Shown: positions 51,761-61,768 of the stretch, piece by piece
Layout: the number at the start of each line of letters is the position of its first letter
How positions within the stretch are numbered: the first letter of the stretch is position 1
Position numbers and translations under genes: made by a program
Notes under the pieces: generated by a model
Seen by the model: only the letters and a program-made list of their open reading frames with translations
Databases searched by the model: none
Told to the model about the DNA's origin: nothing
Origin: Piezodorus guildinii
Lineage: Eukaryota; Arthropoda; Insecta; Hemiptera; Pentatomidae
Assembly: GCA_023052935.1 (NCBI GenBank)
Contig: JAJSOM010000029.1
Span: forward strand, 1-64,000
Length of the DNA stretch: 64,000 nt
Direction: 5' to 3'

Positions 51761-52555
51761 GCAACACGTGAAGTTATCCCCCCCCCCTACCACCGCTACT
51801 TGGGTCGTCATTTTGAGTGCCTTAAACTACAGAACTATTTCCAAAAATGATCGAGAACTCTCGAACTTTTTGGAGGACTACCAGAACTCAAAAAAAAAAA
51901 ATATTTTTTTTTTACTATGGGGGGCCAACTTCACCGAGGTGAGGTAAGGTCCTAATTCAAAATGTATACAACTTTCGAGTGATTCTTAAAAGCCCCAGGG
52001 ATTTTTAGCGAGCTGCCTACGTGTCATTCCAACTAAATTAGATATTTACAAAAAACAGACAGCATGCATTAATGAGAATGGTCATTTTCATCTCCATAGA
52101 TTGATTGAATAATCACAAAAATGCATTTAATATTTGTTCCCACCTTCAATAAAATGGATTTGCTATAAGCGGTTTACAGCTCCTTGCCTGATAATTTTAT
52201 AAAAATAATTTTCCTGCTACAGTTATAGAAAATTGTATAAAATTTGACATTTATTATATAAGAGTGAGCCGCTTTAGCTGAACAGGAAATGCAATATATG
52301 AATCTTTTGTCATTGATGGGTTATTATCACTGGTCCATATAGAATTCTGGCTTTGGGATTTACTTACATCCATTCATTATCTGTATTGACAGAAATGAGA
52401 AACATGAATTGGAAAATAAATCAAAACTACTTTATGAAAATTTGTCCATGGCTTGGAGCTTCAAGAGCTTCGGGTAATATACTCGTTTGACATTGGCAAA
52501 GTTTTGTCATTGTTCCTTTTTATGAACATTACGAAAACATATGTTAAATTAATAG
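51761..52555. other. Unassigned AT-rich interval
   Basis: After a short C-run (about 51,779-51,787) and an A-rich/T-rich pair at 51,888-51,912, no repeat copy, ORF or RNA signature could be identified up to the TA run at 52,558-52,579. Confidence 0.5.
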
Positions 52556-52597
52556 GTTATATATATATATATATATATAAATTGTGTGAGTGTATTT

Positions 52598-52745
52598 ATG
52601 AGATCAAACCTTGAGGTACAGCCGCTGGAAACCATTGTAGAGGAAAATAAACTGAAGTTTGGCCACCTCATTCGGATGGATCCTAAGAAGGTGTAAAGGA
52701 GGCGTTGAGGAACGTGTGGGTTAGATTGGAACAGGAGATGAGAAC
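52598..52745 (+). pseudogene. Non-LTR reverse transcriptase C-terminal remnant
   Basis: The frame from 52,598 reads a short peptide ending FGHLIRMDPKKV before TAA at 52,694. The pattern (L.V.PLE.I...LKFGHLIRM) resembles the segment after the reverse transcriptase domain in many insect LINE elements, where a (W/F)GH(V/L).RM motif is common. Downstream, frames are broken by stops. No catalytic region is present. It is a dead, short 5'-truncated fragment; the clade cannot be assigned. Confidence 0.55.
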
Positions 52746-52785
52746 GGGTTCAGGATACATATAGGTATGTAGATAGATATAGATA

Positions 52786-52980
52786 ATAGGAGCTGCAAAT
52801 TATTACACAATGGTTTATTATTTCCAAATAACAATATTAGGGTATAACTGTCTATATAGCTGTTGATAGGCAATTAAGTAATATGAAAAGCACTAATTCA
52901 AAGCATCATATCATAACACTACCACTGATTTCAAATCGCAATATCTAACCTACTTGTAAACCAAATTCAATGATTCTTTT
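52786..52980 (+). repeat. Dispersed repeat, copy at 62,231
   Basis: gctgcaaattattacacaat, ggtttattatt, gtataactgt and ggcaatta boxes are shared in the same order and orientation with 62,231-62,430. Divergence is moderate. No open frame. Class unknown. Confidence 0.7.
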
Positions 52981-53169
52981 TTCATTTGGTCCAAAATTTA
53001 ATTCTCTATCAATTTTTTTGCACAAAACTTTTGGTATTTATTCATTTATTTACTAAGATTTTTTTTTGTGGATGTAATTAGTTGACCGTTGAGAATTACT
53101 GGAAGGAATTAGTCCGGGTGGCGGTTATTAAATGAAACAACTAAATAGTTTCAACTATTTTATTATTTT

Positions 53170-53208
53170 GCCAACGTTTCGACCCCCTTTGTGGGTCATC
53201 ATCAGGGC
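53170..53208 (-). ncRNA. Hammerhead-ribozyme-like motif, locus 2 minus strand
   Basis: Mirror copy in the left arm of the inverted repeat: TCATCAG at 53,199-53,205 is the minus-strand CTGATGA and gtttc at 53,176-53,180 the GAAAC. Sequence identical in the core region to the plus-strand copy. Confidence 0.5.
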
Positions 53209-53308
53209 GCATGGTGGGAGAATGGAAACTGACCCATTACTATTTAACCTAGTGTGATAGCGGTGTGATGGTCTAGAAGAACCCAAAGTTTCCATTCTCC
53301 CACCATGC

Positions 53309-53347
53309 GCCCTGATGATGACCCACAAAGGGGGTCGAAACGTTGGC
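53309..53347 (+). ncRNA. Hammerhead-ribozyme-like motif, locus 2 plus strand
   Basis: GCC at 53,309-53,311, CTGATGA at 53,312-53,318, one T, stem GACCC/GGGTC closing acaaagg, then GAAAC, GTT, GGC. Compared with locus 1, the stem pairs are changed on both sides (GGCTC/GAGCC versus GACCC/GGGTC) while the core is unchanged. Possible stem I GCC/GGC. Confidence 0.5.
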
Positions 53348-53429
53348 AAAACAATAAAATAGTTGAAACTATTTAGTTGTTTCATTTAATGACCGCCACC
53401 CGGACTAATTCCTTCCAGTAAAGATTTTT

Positions 53430-53805
53430 TTTAATTTAGTTATCGCGCTTTACTGATTCTAACGCTTTACCGAGTTATGAGCGTATTTATGTGAATTTTT
53501 TTTTTCTGTTTTATATAATTATACGCGGTTTTTTGGCTATAGAACAATAATGATTTTTTCTTCCTCATTTCGAAAATAACGTAGTTACATGCGTACACAT
53601 AAGGGAGATTTCAATTATTTTCCTTTTTCCTTTTTATTTTATTATTTTTTGTTTTATTGCGCTTTACTGCTTCTAGTACTGTATACATAATTTTCTCTAT
53701 CGTCGAAAATAACTGAGTTATGAGCGTATTTATGTGAAAAATTTCATTTTTTTTCGTTTCTTTTTTTACTTCTATAAAATTATTTGCGACTTTTTGGTTA
53801 AAAAA
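53430..53805. repeat. Diverged ~215-bp direct repeats, target of the RT insertion
   Basis: Two related units share gcgctttactg-ttct, gagttatgagcgtatttatg, a T-rich run with ctgtttta or cgtttc, tataaaattat-type boxes and gcg-ttttttggt. The second ends at the ttttggttaaaaaa into which the retrotransposon at 53,806-54,763 inserted. The 82-residue minus-strand ORF here has no support. Confidence 0.65.
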
Positions 53806-54763
53806 AGTCCGAGAGATTTGAGGTGCGATCGGGTTTGAAACAGGGTGACTCCCTTTCACCTGTGTTATTTAATATAGCTTTAGAATATGTCATAGAAAAG
53901 GTGATGTGTACCGAGAAAGGCTTAAATATGGGTGACAAGATTCCGGTTTTGGGGTATGCCGATGATCTGGTACTGCTAGGTGAAGACACGGAAACCATAC
54001 AACTAAATACAAGTGTGTTAATAAAAACCGGTAAAGAAATAGGACTCGAATTAAATACCGATAAGACGAAGTATATGATCAGTAGCAGAAACGGTGTCGA
54101 TCTTGGTGATATTGATGTATCAGGTCATACTTTGGAACACGTAGAGAAATTCAAGTATTTAGGTTCAATTATAACTAGAAAAAATGAAATACAGGAAGAA
54201 ATAAAGTCCCGGTTAAAGGTGGGAAATGCGTGTTATTATTCAGTTGCTAAGTTACTTAGTTCGCGGCTTCTATCTAAAAACTTAAAGATTAGAATTTATA
54301 AAACTATTATTCTTCCAACGGTTCTTTACGGATGTGAAACGTGGCCGCTTACTTTAAAGGATGAACAGCGGCTTAAGGTATTCGAAAATAAGGTATTGCG
54401 TAAAATATTTGGTCCAAAGAGAGATGAGGCCACTGGGGAGTTTAGAAGGTTGCATAACGCGGAATTGCGGAGTTTGTACCCTGTGAATATAATTGAGTTG
54501 ATAGCATCGCGGAGACTCAAATGGGCGCGTAAAGTTGTTGGGCTTAGTGAGGAACGGATTCCGAGAAAGTTGGTATTCGCTGAACCGACTGGTAGGCGTC
54601 CGAAAGGTAGGCCGAAGCGTCGATGGGAGGATTGCATTAAGGCTGATCTCGGGGGCTTGGACTTGACCGGTGAACATTGGACGAGTCTATGCAGGCGAAG
54701 TTTGGTGGTATCGGCATCGAACCTTCGGGTTCGGTAAGCCTATTATTATTATTATTATTATTA
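53806..54763 (+). mobile_element. 5'-truncated non-LTR retrotransposon with 14-bp target duplication
   Basis: ttttggttaaaaaa occurs at 53,792-53,805 and again at 54,764-54,777. Between them lie the 3' part of a reverse transcriptase gene and a (TTA)n tail (54,741-54,763). A 5' truncation, a microsatellite tail and a target duplication together are the signature of target-primed reverse transcription. Endonuclease and the N-terminal half of the polymerase are missing, so this copy is dead on arrival. Confidence 0.88.
53823..54737 (+). pseudogene. Non-LTR reverse transcriptase, C-terminal 304 residues
   Basis: An uninterrupted frame encoding the palm/thumb part of a LINE reverse transcriptase. 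It begins in the SGLKQGDSLSPVLFNIAL block (residues 3-20), followed by the catalytic YADD (residues 45-48, LGYADDLVLLG), FKYLGSIIT (about 110-118), then YGCETWPLT and a basic C-terminal region with RRPKGRPKRRWEDC. The first codon shown is GTG and an in-frame TAA lies at 53,799, so this is not a true start: the upstream part was never copied. No frameshift or stop interrupts the remaining 304 residues, so the insertion is young. The GCETW and RW.D motifs resemble endonuclease-reverse-transcriptase LINEs common in insects; I do not assign a clade. The stop is at 54,735-54,737, close before the tail. Confidence 0.9.
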
Positions 54764-54777
54764 TTTTGGTTAAAAAA

Positions 54778-55015
54778 CACTAATACATTTTATTTATATT
54801 TTCAAAAATAACTGATTATTGAATAAAATCCTTTTAATCGGCCGCCATTTTAAAACTAGCAAGCTGATATCAACGTCTAAGTGTTAGGATCATCTTTGAA
54901 TGGACTAGTATTTTTGTGGCGAATTTAAAAAACAATTGGTCGAGTAGCTTCGGAGAAATGTCCCGGGCGGCGGACAAACGGTTATTTTTTTATTCGTTAT
55001 TTTTTTTTTTACGTA
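54778..55015. repeat. Dispersed repeat, copy at 63,140
   Basis: aatcggccgccatttt, gatatcaacgtcta, aggatcatc, gactagtatttttgtggcga and gcggcggac-aacgg boxes follow the same order as at 63,145-63,320. This is the right-hand continuation of the sequence broken by the reverse transcriptase insertion. Confidence 0.7.
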
Positions 55016-55176
55016 CTTTATGTATTGTATAGAAATGTGTAAAAAATTCATCACACTTATAAATCCCAACAAAATATTGTGTTGTTGCTATTGTCAATGT
55101 TGGACATATTTTGCTGCCAAGGACTCAACCATTGCGAGTCGTTCTGAATTTAACGATGAATAATTCTTCAGTCAAT

Positions 55177-55432
55177 CTTCTTCTTCGAGTGGCGCGACAG
55201 GCCGTGTATATCCTGGGCGATTACACTCACAATTCTCGATGCATTTTGTAGAGTAGGGTTATTTTGTGAGTGGCCACCTTTTGGCTGACGGGTCTCACAT
55301 ACCCGGAGGAGAGGCTGTGAGTGAATCCCCATTTAATTACATCCTTATAAAAGCCTTGCTGGGACTGGGATTCGAACTCTCAACCTATATCATAAGAGAC
55401 TAGCGCGCTAGCCACTCAGCCACGTGCTCCCC
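55177..55432 (-). mobile_element. tRNA-derived SINE with 12-bp target duplication
   Basis: tcttcagtcaat flanks the element at 55,165-55,176 and 55,433-55,444. On the minus strand, from 55,432, it begins GGGAGCACGTGGCTGAGTGG, an A-box-like RNA polymerase III promoter, and about 50 bases in has a B box, GAGTTCGAATCCC. This head of about 75 bases is tRNA-like. A tRNA-unrelated body of about 180 bases follows, ending in a short (GAA)n tail, seen as cttcttcttc on the plus strand. All expected SINE parts are present in order. The tRNA of origin is uncertain, possibly Leu- or Ser-like from the GGCTGAGTGG start. Confidence 0.88.
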
Positions 55433-55444
55433 TCTTCAGTCAAT

Positions 55445-56095
55445 ATAAGAAGAATAATTGAATTATTGTACTTATAATGTATAGCGCTGGATATAAATGG
55501 GTTAATATATTACTCTAATCGTATTGTTTATACCTTTAATTTTTCTTCACTTTTGCTTCACTGAATATTGAGTTTTCAAATCTCAGATGAATGTTACCAA
55601 TGCCATAACCGAGACAGAATGTACTCTAAGAATGTAATATTCTCAAATGCACTATATAAACACCATTCCTATTTCAATTCTGGTAAACAAGATACCAATA
55701 GCAGACGTAAACTTCAACTCTAGAACTAAATGTGACTGAAAAGGCTGTTGAGAAGAGAAAACTGTTGGACTACTCTACAAAATTCAGTACCACTGTATAC
55801 TCTATAGTATAGTATTTTCGTATCAGACCTCGCCTAAGTAGTGGGAAAGTTCAGAATTTTTTCTCTAATTGTTTTATCCCTATATTGACGGAAAAAACTC
55901 AGGTAAATCTATTTAGGCTGCCATATAAATTATTCCAACGAATGCAAAGATAATAGATAAATTCAATTTATTCTTTATTTAAATCAAAACCATTTTTCGT
56001 TATTCGAATTAAAAGCTAAATCATTCGTTATTTGAAAAAAATGTTACATTACACTGCGCTATACCACTGTATACATACTATCAACTATATTTATA
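55445..56095. other. Unassigned AT-rich interval
   Basis: No ORF, RNA or repeat copy recognised. It resembles ordinary AT-rich intergenic sequence. Confidence 0.5.
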
Positions 56096-56265
56096 CCGCC
56101 CCCGACATTCCCAATATACTAGCCCGCTCGATGGTGGGCAGTAATCCCACTCCTTGATGCATTTCTTCAGAGCAGTGTCGATTTGCACCAGCTGTAGGCT
56201 TCAGGCTTAGGGCAGGAGCCTCTACACTAGTGCCATCGGGGCTTGAGTTTGTTGCTGTCTTTATA
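56096..56265. other. GC-richer island, unknown fragment
   Basis: About 165 bases (gcccgctcgatggtgggcag onward to ccatcggggcttgag) of balanced base composition inside AT-rich DNA. Both strands contain stops in the longest frames. It is probably a piece of a mobile element. Confidence 0.35.
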
Positions 56266-56925
56266 TTTTAATGAAGCAGATCAGCTTAACATAAAAAGTA
56301 TTATTTTTTTATTACTGCACATTACATAATTTTATAACACATTTTGTAACCTTCCTTAACCTACTACATAATTGATTAATCGAATCGATAATTCGATAAT
56401 TGTTATCAACATTATTGATAATATGATGTTACCCTACTTAGTTAGTTCACCAAAAGGAAGTTTGCAGGATCTTCACAGCTGTTGGGAGATGAGGATATTT
56501 GGAATAGTATTCGATCGGTTCTACATTATGCTCGCAATATAGTTAGTTAGTTGTCCCACCTTTAAGAATACTTGATTTCCACAAGTATTTGCTTATAAAT
56601 ATAATAAAGGCCATGTTGAAAGTTATGTATTTTATTAGGCTTTGTAATGGAGAATCGAGGATTGATGCATATAATAAAAACATATGAATAACATGATATA
56701 GTACAATCATCATATATTTAAAGCAAACGTCATTAAGTAACTGTTTCCCTGAAATTCAATTGATTAAAAAACTATTTAAGTTTTAATTTTTATAAAATCT
56801 AGTGTAAATAAAGAATTTCATGCTGATGACAAGATTTCAATTAATGTTTAAAAAGAAGTGTGAGAATTCTGTAAAATATTTACTAGATGTTAGCCTCACG
56901 TAATAAGATACTCGTTAAGACGCGA
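56266..56925. other. Unassigned AT-rich interval
   Basis: No gene, RNA or repeat copy recognised between the two GC-richer islands. Confidence 0.45.
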
Positions 56926-57360
56926 TCAGGCGTGGTGCGTTCAGCCGGGCCAAGACTATTCTAACAAGTGTCGATCTTTGAGAGTGAGGGGTGTGTTGTT
57001 CTGCGGTAGCGAGTCTGCTACTTGGCATGAGCATCAAGCTGCCCTCAGCCGCACCTGCTGGCGCCAAATCCGACTTTGATAGCGCCTATTAAGGGCATTA
57101 AGGTGAGAGGTGTGCCGAAGAATGGAACAGCGAATCCTGATGAACGGCAGCGCAAGTTGGCGCTCAAAGGCTCGTTACCGACCAGCTGCTGCCTTCCCCA
57201 TCCATATCCTAGCACATTCTAAATCACGACCTGGCAAAAAATTACCAGGGTGATTGGGGTGACTGATATCTCGGGAACACAGCAACAGCTGGCGCCTTCC
57301 ATGTGCAGTCCAAGAGATTAGTCATGTCCCCGCAGTTCATGAGGTGTAATGAAAGCCAAA
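56926..57360. other. GC-richer island, unknown fragment
   Basis: About 430 bases with clearly higher GC than the flanks. One plus frame of about 50 residues is open around 57,085-57,230 (containing KGIKVRGVPKNGTANPDERQ) and ends at TAA; the other frames are closed. It may be a degraded mobile-element segment. I do not recognise it. Confidence 0.35.
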
Positions 57361-57674
57361 ATAAAGCTCCATGCAGTTATTTTTTGTCTCTATTATTTTT
57401 ACTTCAATGTCTGCAAAAGTATTATTGTCCGTAACTGAAAGTGTATGACGATGTGCTTGGAATTTCAAAAAAATCATAATATTCACATTTCTATATCTTT
57501 AATGTATAGAATAGAATAGAAAAATGAACTTTATTCTGGGACATAGTCCCTTAAGAATAACATTGATGTTACAAATAAATATAGCTCTTCTGGCCAGAAT
57601 TCATTAAATAGAATTGAACTTATTTACAAACTTAATTATTTACATAAACAAAGTAGATTAAAAAAGAAATTAAA

Positions 57675-57736
<62 letters not shown>

Positions 57737-58503
57737 CGTTTTATTGTAATCAATTTCTTTAAGCAATGTCTTATATATACTTAAAATGTGTACAGATATT
57801 GAATAGGGTAAATATTTTTCCACTTGTAATATAAATAGTTTGAATATTTTTATAGATTTAGACTATTCATGTTATACAATTGTTAACATTAATTAATATA
57901 ATCTTATTAGTTTGGACTAATATTTTTTTATCTTTAAATGAGGATGATTTAGCAATTTATTTTTTATTTTTTAGATAATGACTGGGAAATTAAACCCTTA
58001 TATTTATCAAATTTAATCAAATGTACCTAATATATACTTGCTGTATATAATGCTGAATGTGTTGTGCAATAACTAATCTCTCTGGTTTGTTCCATATGTT
58101 TTTAAGAATATGTTCTATTATTTTGTTCCTCGCAAAACTGTCAAAATTAGTAACTATGTTACAATAAACAAGGATTAATTTATAATTTATTAATTAAATA
58201 CTGTATATTTGTACATGATATTTTGATAAACAAAAAAAAAAATGTATTATAGTAAATCTATCTCAGTGCAGAATTTCGTAAAAGTTCCAATATTGCATCC
58301 AATTTTTCATTTTGTTTTTCTTCCAAGTCTTTTAACTGTTTTTTCAAAATTCTGTTGTAATTTTTCCTCCATTTTTTGTAAACTTTCGTCTACATAATTT
58401 TTGATAGTCTAGAAGTTAGAATTTTCAGGAATAGAATCTGCGTCAGAATGAAAATTGTTCTTTTGTATACCATTACTATCTTTAATTCTCAAAGTTGATA
58501 TAT
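57361..58503. other. AT-rich interval with (AT)n microsatellite
   Basis: The only distinct element is an AT run at 57,683-57,735. The 63-residue minus ORF is created by that run. The stretch near 58,285-58,460 is rich in ttttt/ttcc runs without a supported frame. The interval ends at the LTR. Confidence 0.6.
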
Positions 58504-58911
58504 TACTATGTTTCGTGGCATATAGGGTAATTAAGTAATTTACTTAAAATATACATTTATTTATTAAATATCACTTATTATTATTACACATAAAACTTAG
58601 TACAGTGAGACATTGTTATCATCGAGAATACTGAGGTTCTATTTACCACATCATATTACATATAAGTACCTTTGAACATGACTGCAAATTTCTTTCCTGG
58701 TTGACCCCCGACATGGCTGGACTTCCTTCCTCTTCCTCTCCGCTCCGGGCTCAGACTCCCCAGGTACTCCGCTATCCCCGCTGTACGAGTGGAGGGGTCT
58801 ATTTTTTGTATAGCCCTTCTAAGAAGCCTTCCTGCTTGAAGCCCGGAAACTACTCTATTTTGTACAAATCAAAAATATTTCTTCACCTCCCAATATTCTC
58901 GATACATAGCA
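58504..58911 (-). repeat. 3' LTR
   Basis: The 408-base terminal repeat. On the minus strand it carries a TATA-like ggctatacaaaaaatag (plus positions about 58,798-58,814) and an AATAAA in the AT-rich part (about 58,555-58,568). Its GC-rich middle contains a tccgctccgggctcagac block. The 101-residue plus ORF crossing it is the reverse of the element and not a gene. Confidence 0.88.
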
Positions 58912-60399
58912 TTCACCTAACCTGCGAGGAAAGAAAAATTAAAAACCGAATTTTTTTTGGATTTTTCTTTAATTATCAAAACATAAAATTACAAGAATTA
59001 AACTAGTTATAATACTGTACATTATCTTAAGTCAGAGTTAAATAAAACATGACCTCTAAGAAAAAACAAACATTTAAATATAATAATGGAACTTTTTTTT
59101 AATACAGTTTTTCTTATAAAAGTATTTATTTACTGTTCGTATTCAATACCTTTCACTGAATCTACTTTGGCAGTTACAAAGTCCTTTAGAGTTTAATATA
59201 CATAATCGTCTTCCATCACAAAAATATCATAACGCTAAAATTATTATATTTTACATGAAATGCTGTGCTTATGAAATTAATTTTCTTTTTTTCCTTTCAG
59301 ATAATCAGTTGATTAACGTAATGCATAATACATAATATAATAGTAACAAATACAACATATAATATTCATTGGATATTTTCTTATCATGTGGCAAATTATT
59401 AAAACCAAAATGAATCTACTATTAGGTCTCTAAGGTACCTGTTAAACCTCTTTTCTTTCAAATAGTCATATTACACTAATAACACATCCTCAGTATTCTC
59501 ATCATTTTTTAAATTATACTTATAATATAAAGCTATAACAGTGTTAAATGAATGGTATGAATATAGAAGAGATTTTAGCGTCACAATCAGGGTAGTCTTA
59601 AGAAGTGGAATGAATCTCAGATTTTAACCAGAAAATAATAATAAAAATAGCTTAACTTTCTGATGACCTTTTAACGATAAAAATTAAATTATCAGGAAGA
59701 CCTACTAGAATTTTAGACATTTAATAGCATGATCGATATAAATATAACAGCAGTACTCTGGGTGTACACAAAAGACATTACCGTCTACAAATAATAACTA
59801 CGTGTATCATTCCCGCCTTCGGGATAAGAGGAGGCCTACAGCTACTCCACATTCAGGGTTCTTCCCTATTAAAAAACCTATTAGAAGGTAAAAATCTCAT
59901 CTCAGAATGATAAGGAGGACTAATATCTACTCCAATTACAGGATAATTATTCCCTTATTACTTAAAAGAAATCCGCATTAGGACTATTAAAACATATATA
60001 CAAAGATCCACCATTTTTTTTTTCTATTAGTTTTCGGATGCTCATTATTCTACTTTATATTTATTAAATTTATTTTATTTTTCATCAAACTTGTAAAGGT
60101 CTTTCTACAGCAGACGTCATTTTTTACATTCAAGCAATAATATATTTACAATGTCCCTGATACTCTATTTATTTATTGATTTGAATTAAACACGTTAATA
60201 ACAACTGAGACCCTTTTTGCATATAAAATATCAATTAAAGTTTATCTTAATCCTAATCTTTACATACCAATAACGTAATCCTAATATTTACACTGTATGT
60301 ACAATCTATTTACAATTTTTCCAGTAAGGTTTAACCTGAACATGGCCCAGGTTAAACACTGTAAGCTCGTCATACGGAGGGGACGCTAATTACCCCTTT
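58912..60399 (-). other. Internal non-coding region of the LTR element
   Basis: AT-rich, with no long frame on either strand. In an autonomous element this part would hold pol. I saw no YXDD-type or integrase-type remnant. Confidence 0.6.
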
Positions 60400-61413
60400 T
60401 TATCCTCTGGAAACGGATAAAGACTGCCGTATAACAAAATAATATGTTATGAGGCCTTTTCTAACATGGTCCAAGACCATGTAGCCTTTATAATCTACAT
60501 ATATAAAAATAACAATTGTTATTCCTTTAACGGGCACCTTTCTATAAACATCAAGTACAGTGTTGCTAGGAGCAAGTGGAATCGAAAATGTATTTAATTT
60601 GAAACTGACTAGTTTAGATCTATATTCTTGACTCCGGAATAGAATAAGGGATTTCAGAGTTAAAAATTGAGTCTGGAAGGTTTTCTGATAAGGGACACTT
60701 TCTTCTTTGAACTTTTCAGGATTTTCTTGAGGAATCAATATTATTTTAAATTTCTCATTAGTGGTAAGATCGAGTTTTGCATTTGGTTCTGTTTCAACCG
60801 TCTTTTCACTATACATTTTATTTTCATTTTGAGTAGTGGGAGTCATTAGAGAATGGAGTTTTTCTTGAATTTTCGGGTTGTTATCTTCTTCTTTTTTACT
60901 TTCTTTCTTTTCACTTTCCTGGTCATTTATTTCTTCATACTGAGATTCTGCTTCATCCTCAGTAGATGGTGTTTTTCCGGAATTGGCATTAAAATATTTA
61001 TTTGGAGTTTGAGTGGGGGTCTCTTCAGGTTGCAGTTCCTCATTTATGAAATTATTTTTCTTTTTAATCTCTTCTGGGAGTCTTTCATCGGTGTTCACTT
61101 CTATTTTATCTTCAAAAGGATCTTTCTTATTTTTCTTATTTTCAATGCTACCAATATTCTCCTCCAGATGAACAAATCCATTATTTACCCAATTATCGAA
61201 TCTTTCAAGAATATTCATTATTGAATTTTCGAAACGTTTAAAAAAAATATCTTCTTCAATATCTTCTTCTTCTTTAAGGTTTAGCTTCTTCCCTCTTAAT
61301 TTGGTCTGTGGCTTAGTTGTATTCGAGCACGGGATCACTGACTCTCCGGTCAACCCCAGATCAGATACTTCTGAACATTTTGGCTTTGGTAGCTCATCTA
61401 CTCTGGAAGCCAT
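60400..61413 (-). CDS. Unrecognised 337-residue protein of the LTR element
   Basis: An intact minus-strand frame from ATG at 61,413 to a stop at 60,400, starting about 355 bases inside the 5' LTR, where gag usually begins. Residues about 1-50 contain Pro, Lys and two Cys; about 50-215 are strongly charged, rich in Glu, Lys and Asn (EEEDIEEDIF, KKESKKEEDN) and probably disordered or coiled; about 220-337 are more ordered and hydrophobic (VKGITIVIFIYVDYKGYMV near 291-310). No CCHC zinc knuckle, protease, reverse transcriptase or signal peptide is visible. A 123-residue plus frame overlaps the charged part and is its shadow. Position suggests a Gag-like or other structural role, but I do not recognise a family and assign no function. 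No stop or frameshift breaks it, fitting the near-identical LTRs. Confidence 0.7.
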   Translation of the reverse strand: MASRVDELPKPKCSEVSDLGLTGESVIPCSNTTKPQTKLRGKKLNLKEEEDIEEDIFFKRFENSIMNILERFDNWVNNGFVHLEENIGSIENKKNKKDPFEDKIEVNTDERLPEEIKKKNNFINEELQPEETPTQTPNKYFNANSGKTPSTEDEAESQYEEINDQESEKKESKKEEDNNPKIQEKLHSLMTPTTQNENKMYSEKTVETEPNAKLDLTTNEKFKIILIPQENPEKFKEESVPYQKTFQTQFLTLKSLILFRSQEYRSKLVSFKLNTFSIPLAPSNTVLDVYRKVPVKGITIVIFIYVDYKGYMVLDHVRKGLITYYFVIRQSLSVSRG

Positions 61414-61768
61414 AGTAAAAAATCGTGTGCGAAATAATAAAAAACAAAACCCTGGCTAATCTTCAAAAACCTTTAAGGGTGGTTTAAACGCTTACACGAA
61501 CAAAAGGCATATATAAAAAACATCTAACAACTTTCATAAAACCACTTTAAAAAACTAACCACTTTCAAGACCTTAAAACAGTAGGGAGGCGCACAAGATG
61601 CTAACAATTAAATATAAATTAATGAAGTATTAATATCAGATTCTTACATAATACATATGACAATATTACCCTAATACCACTTATAACATTGACTTTTAAT
61701 TAACTTATAAATTTTCGATACCAATAAAGAATTGATAAATTCGTCCCCACAAGCTGGATGCCATAAAA
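61414..61768 (-). other. Leader region and candidate primer-binding site
   Basis: On the minus strand this is the untranslated leader between the 5' LTR and the ORF. The five bases after the LTR are followed by TGGCATCCAGCTTGTGGGG, which begins with the TGG expected opposite a tRNA CCA end. I cannot match it to a specific tRNA. Confidence 0.45.

Larger units (their letters stand above)
53098..53419. mobile_element. Inverted repeat, 133-bp arms, hammerhead-like core in each arm
   Basis: Bases 53,098-53,230 and 53,287-53,419 are reverse complements with two mismatches, around a 56-base centre. Each arm contains gccaacgtttcgaccc...gggtcatcatcag, the same core as at 50,944, so one core reads on each strand (53,208-53,170 minus; 53,309-53,347 plus). 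Arms this similar imply recent origin or gene conversion. Inverted, partly duplicated terminal repeats are described for Penelope-like elements, whose repeats can carry hammerheads; that link is inference. No reverse transcriptase is attached. Confidence 0.7.

Noticed and set aside
53155..53385. 76-residue minus-strand ORF
   Set aside because: It runs across the palindrome with hammerhead-like cores, and its two ends encode mirror images of the same DNA.
54326..54677. 103- and 107-residue minus-strand ORFs
   Set aside because: Antisense to the reverse transcriptase frame.
55358..55432. Functional tRNA gene on the minus strand
   Set aside because: A and B boxes are present, but the segment does not give a confident cloverleaf with an anticodon arm and is followed by a SINE body, a tail and target duplications.
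57632..57823. 63-residue minus ORF with an IYIYIY run
   Set aside because: Created by the (AT)n microsatellite.
60667..61224. 60- and 123-residue plus-strand ORFs rich in Phe and Leu
   Set aside because: Antisense shadow of the Glu/Lys-rich minus-strand ORF.
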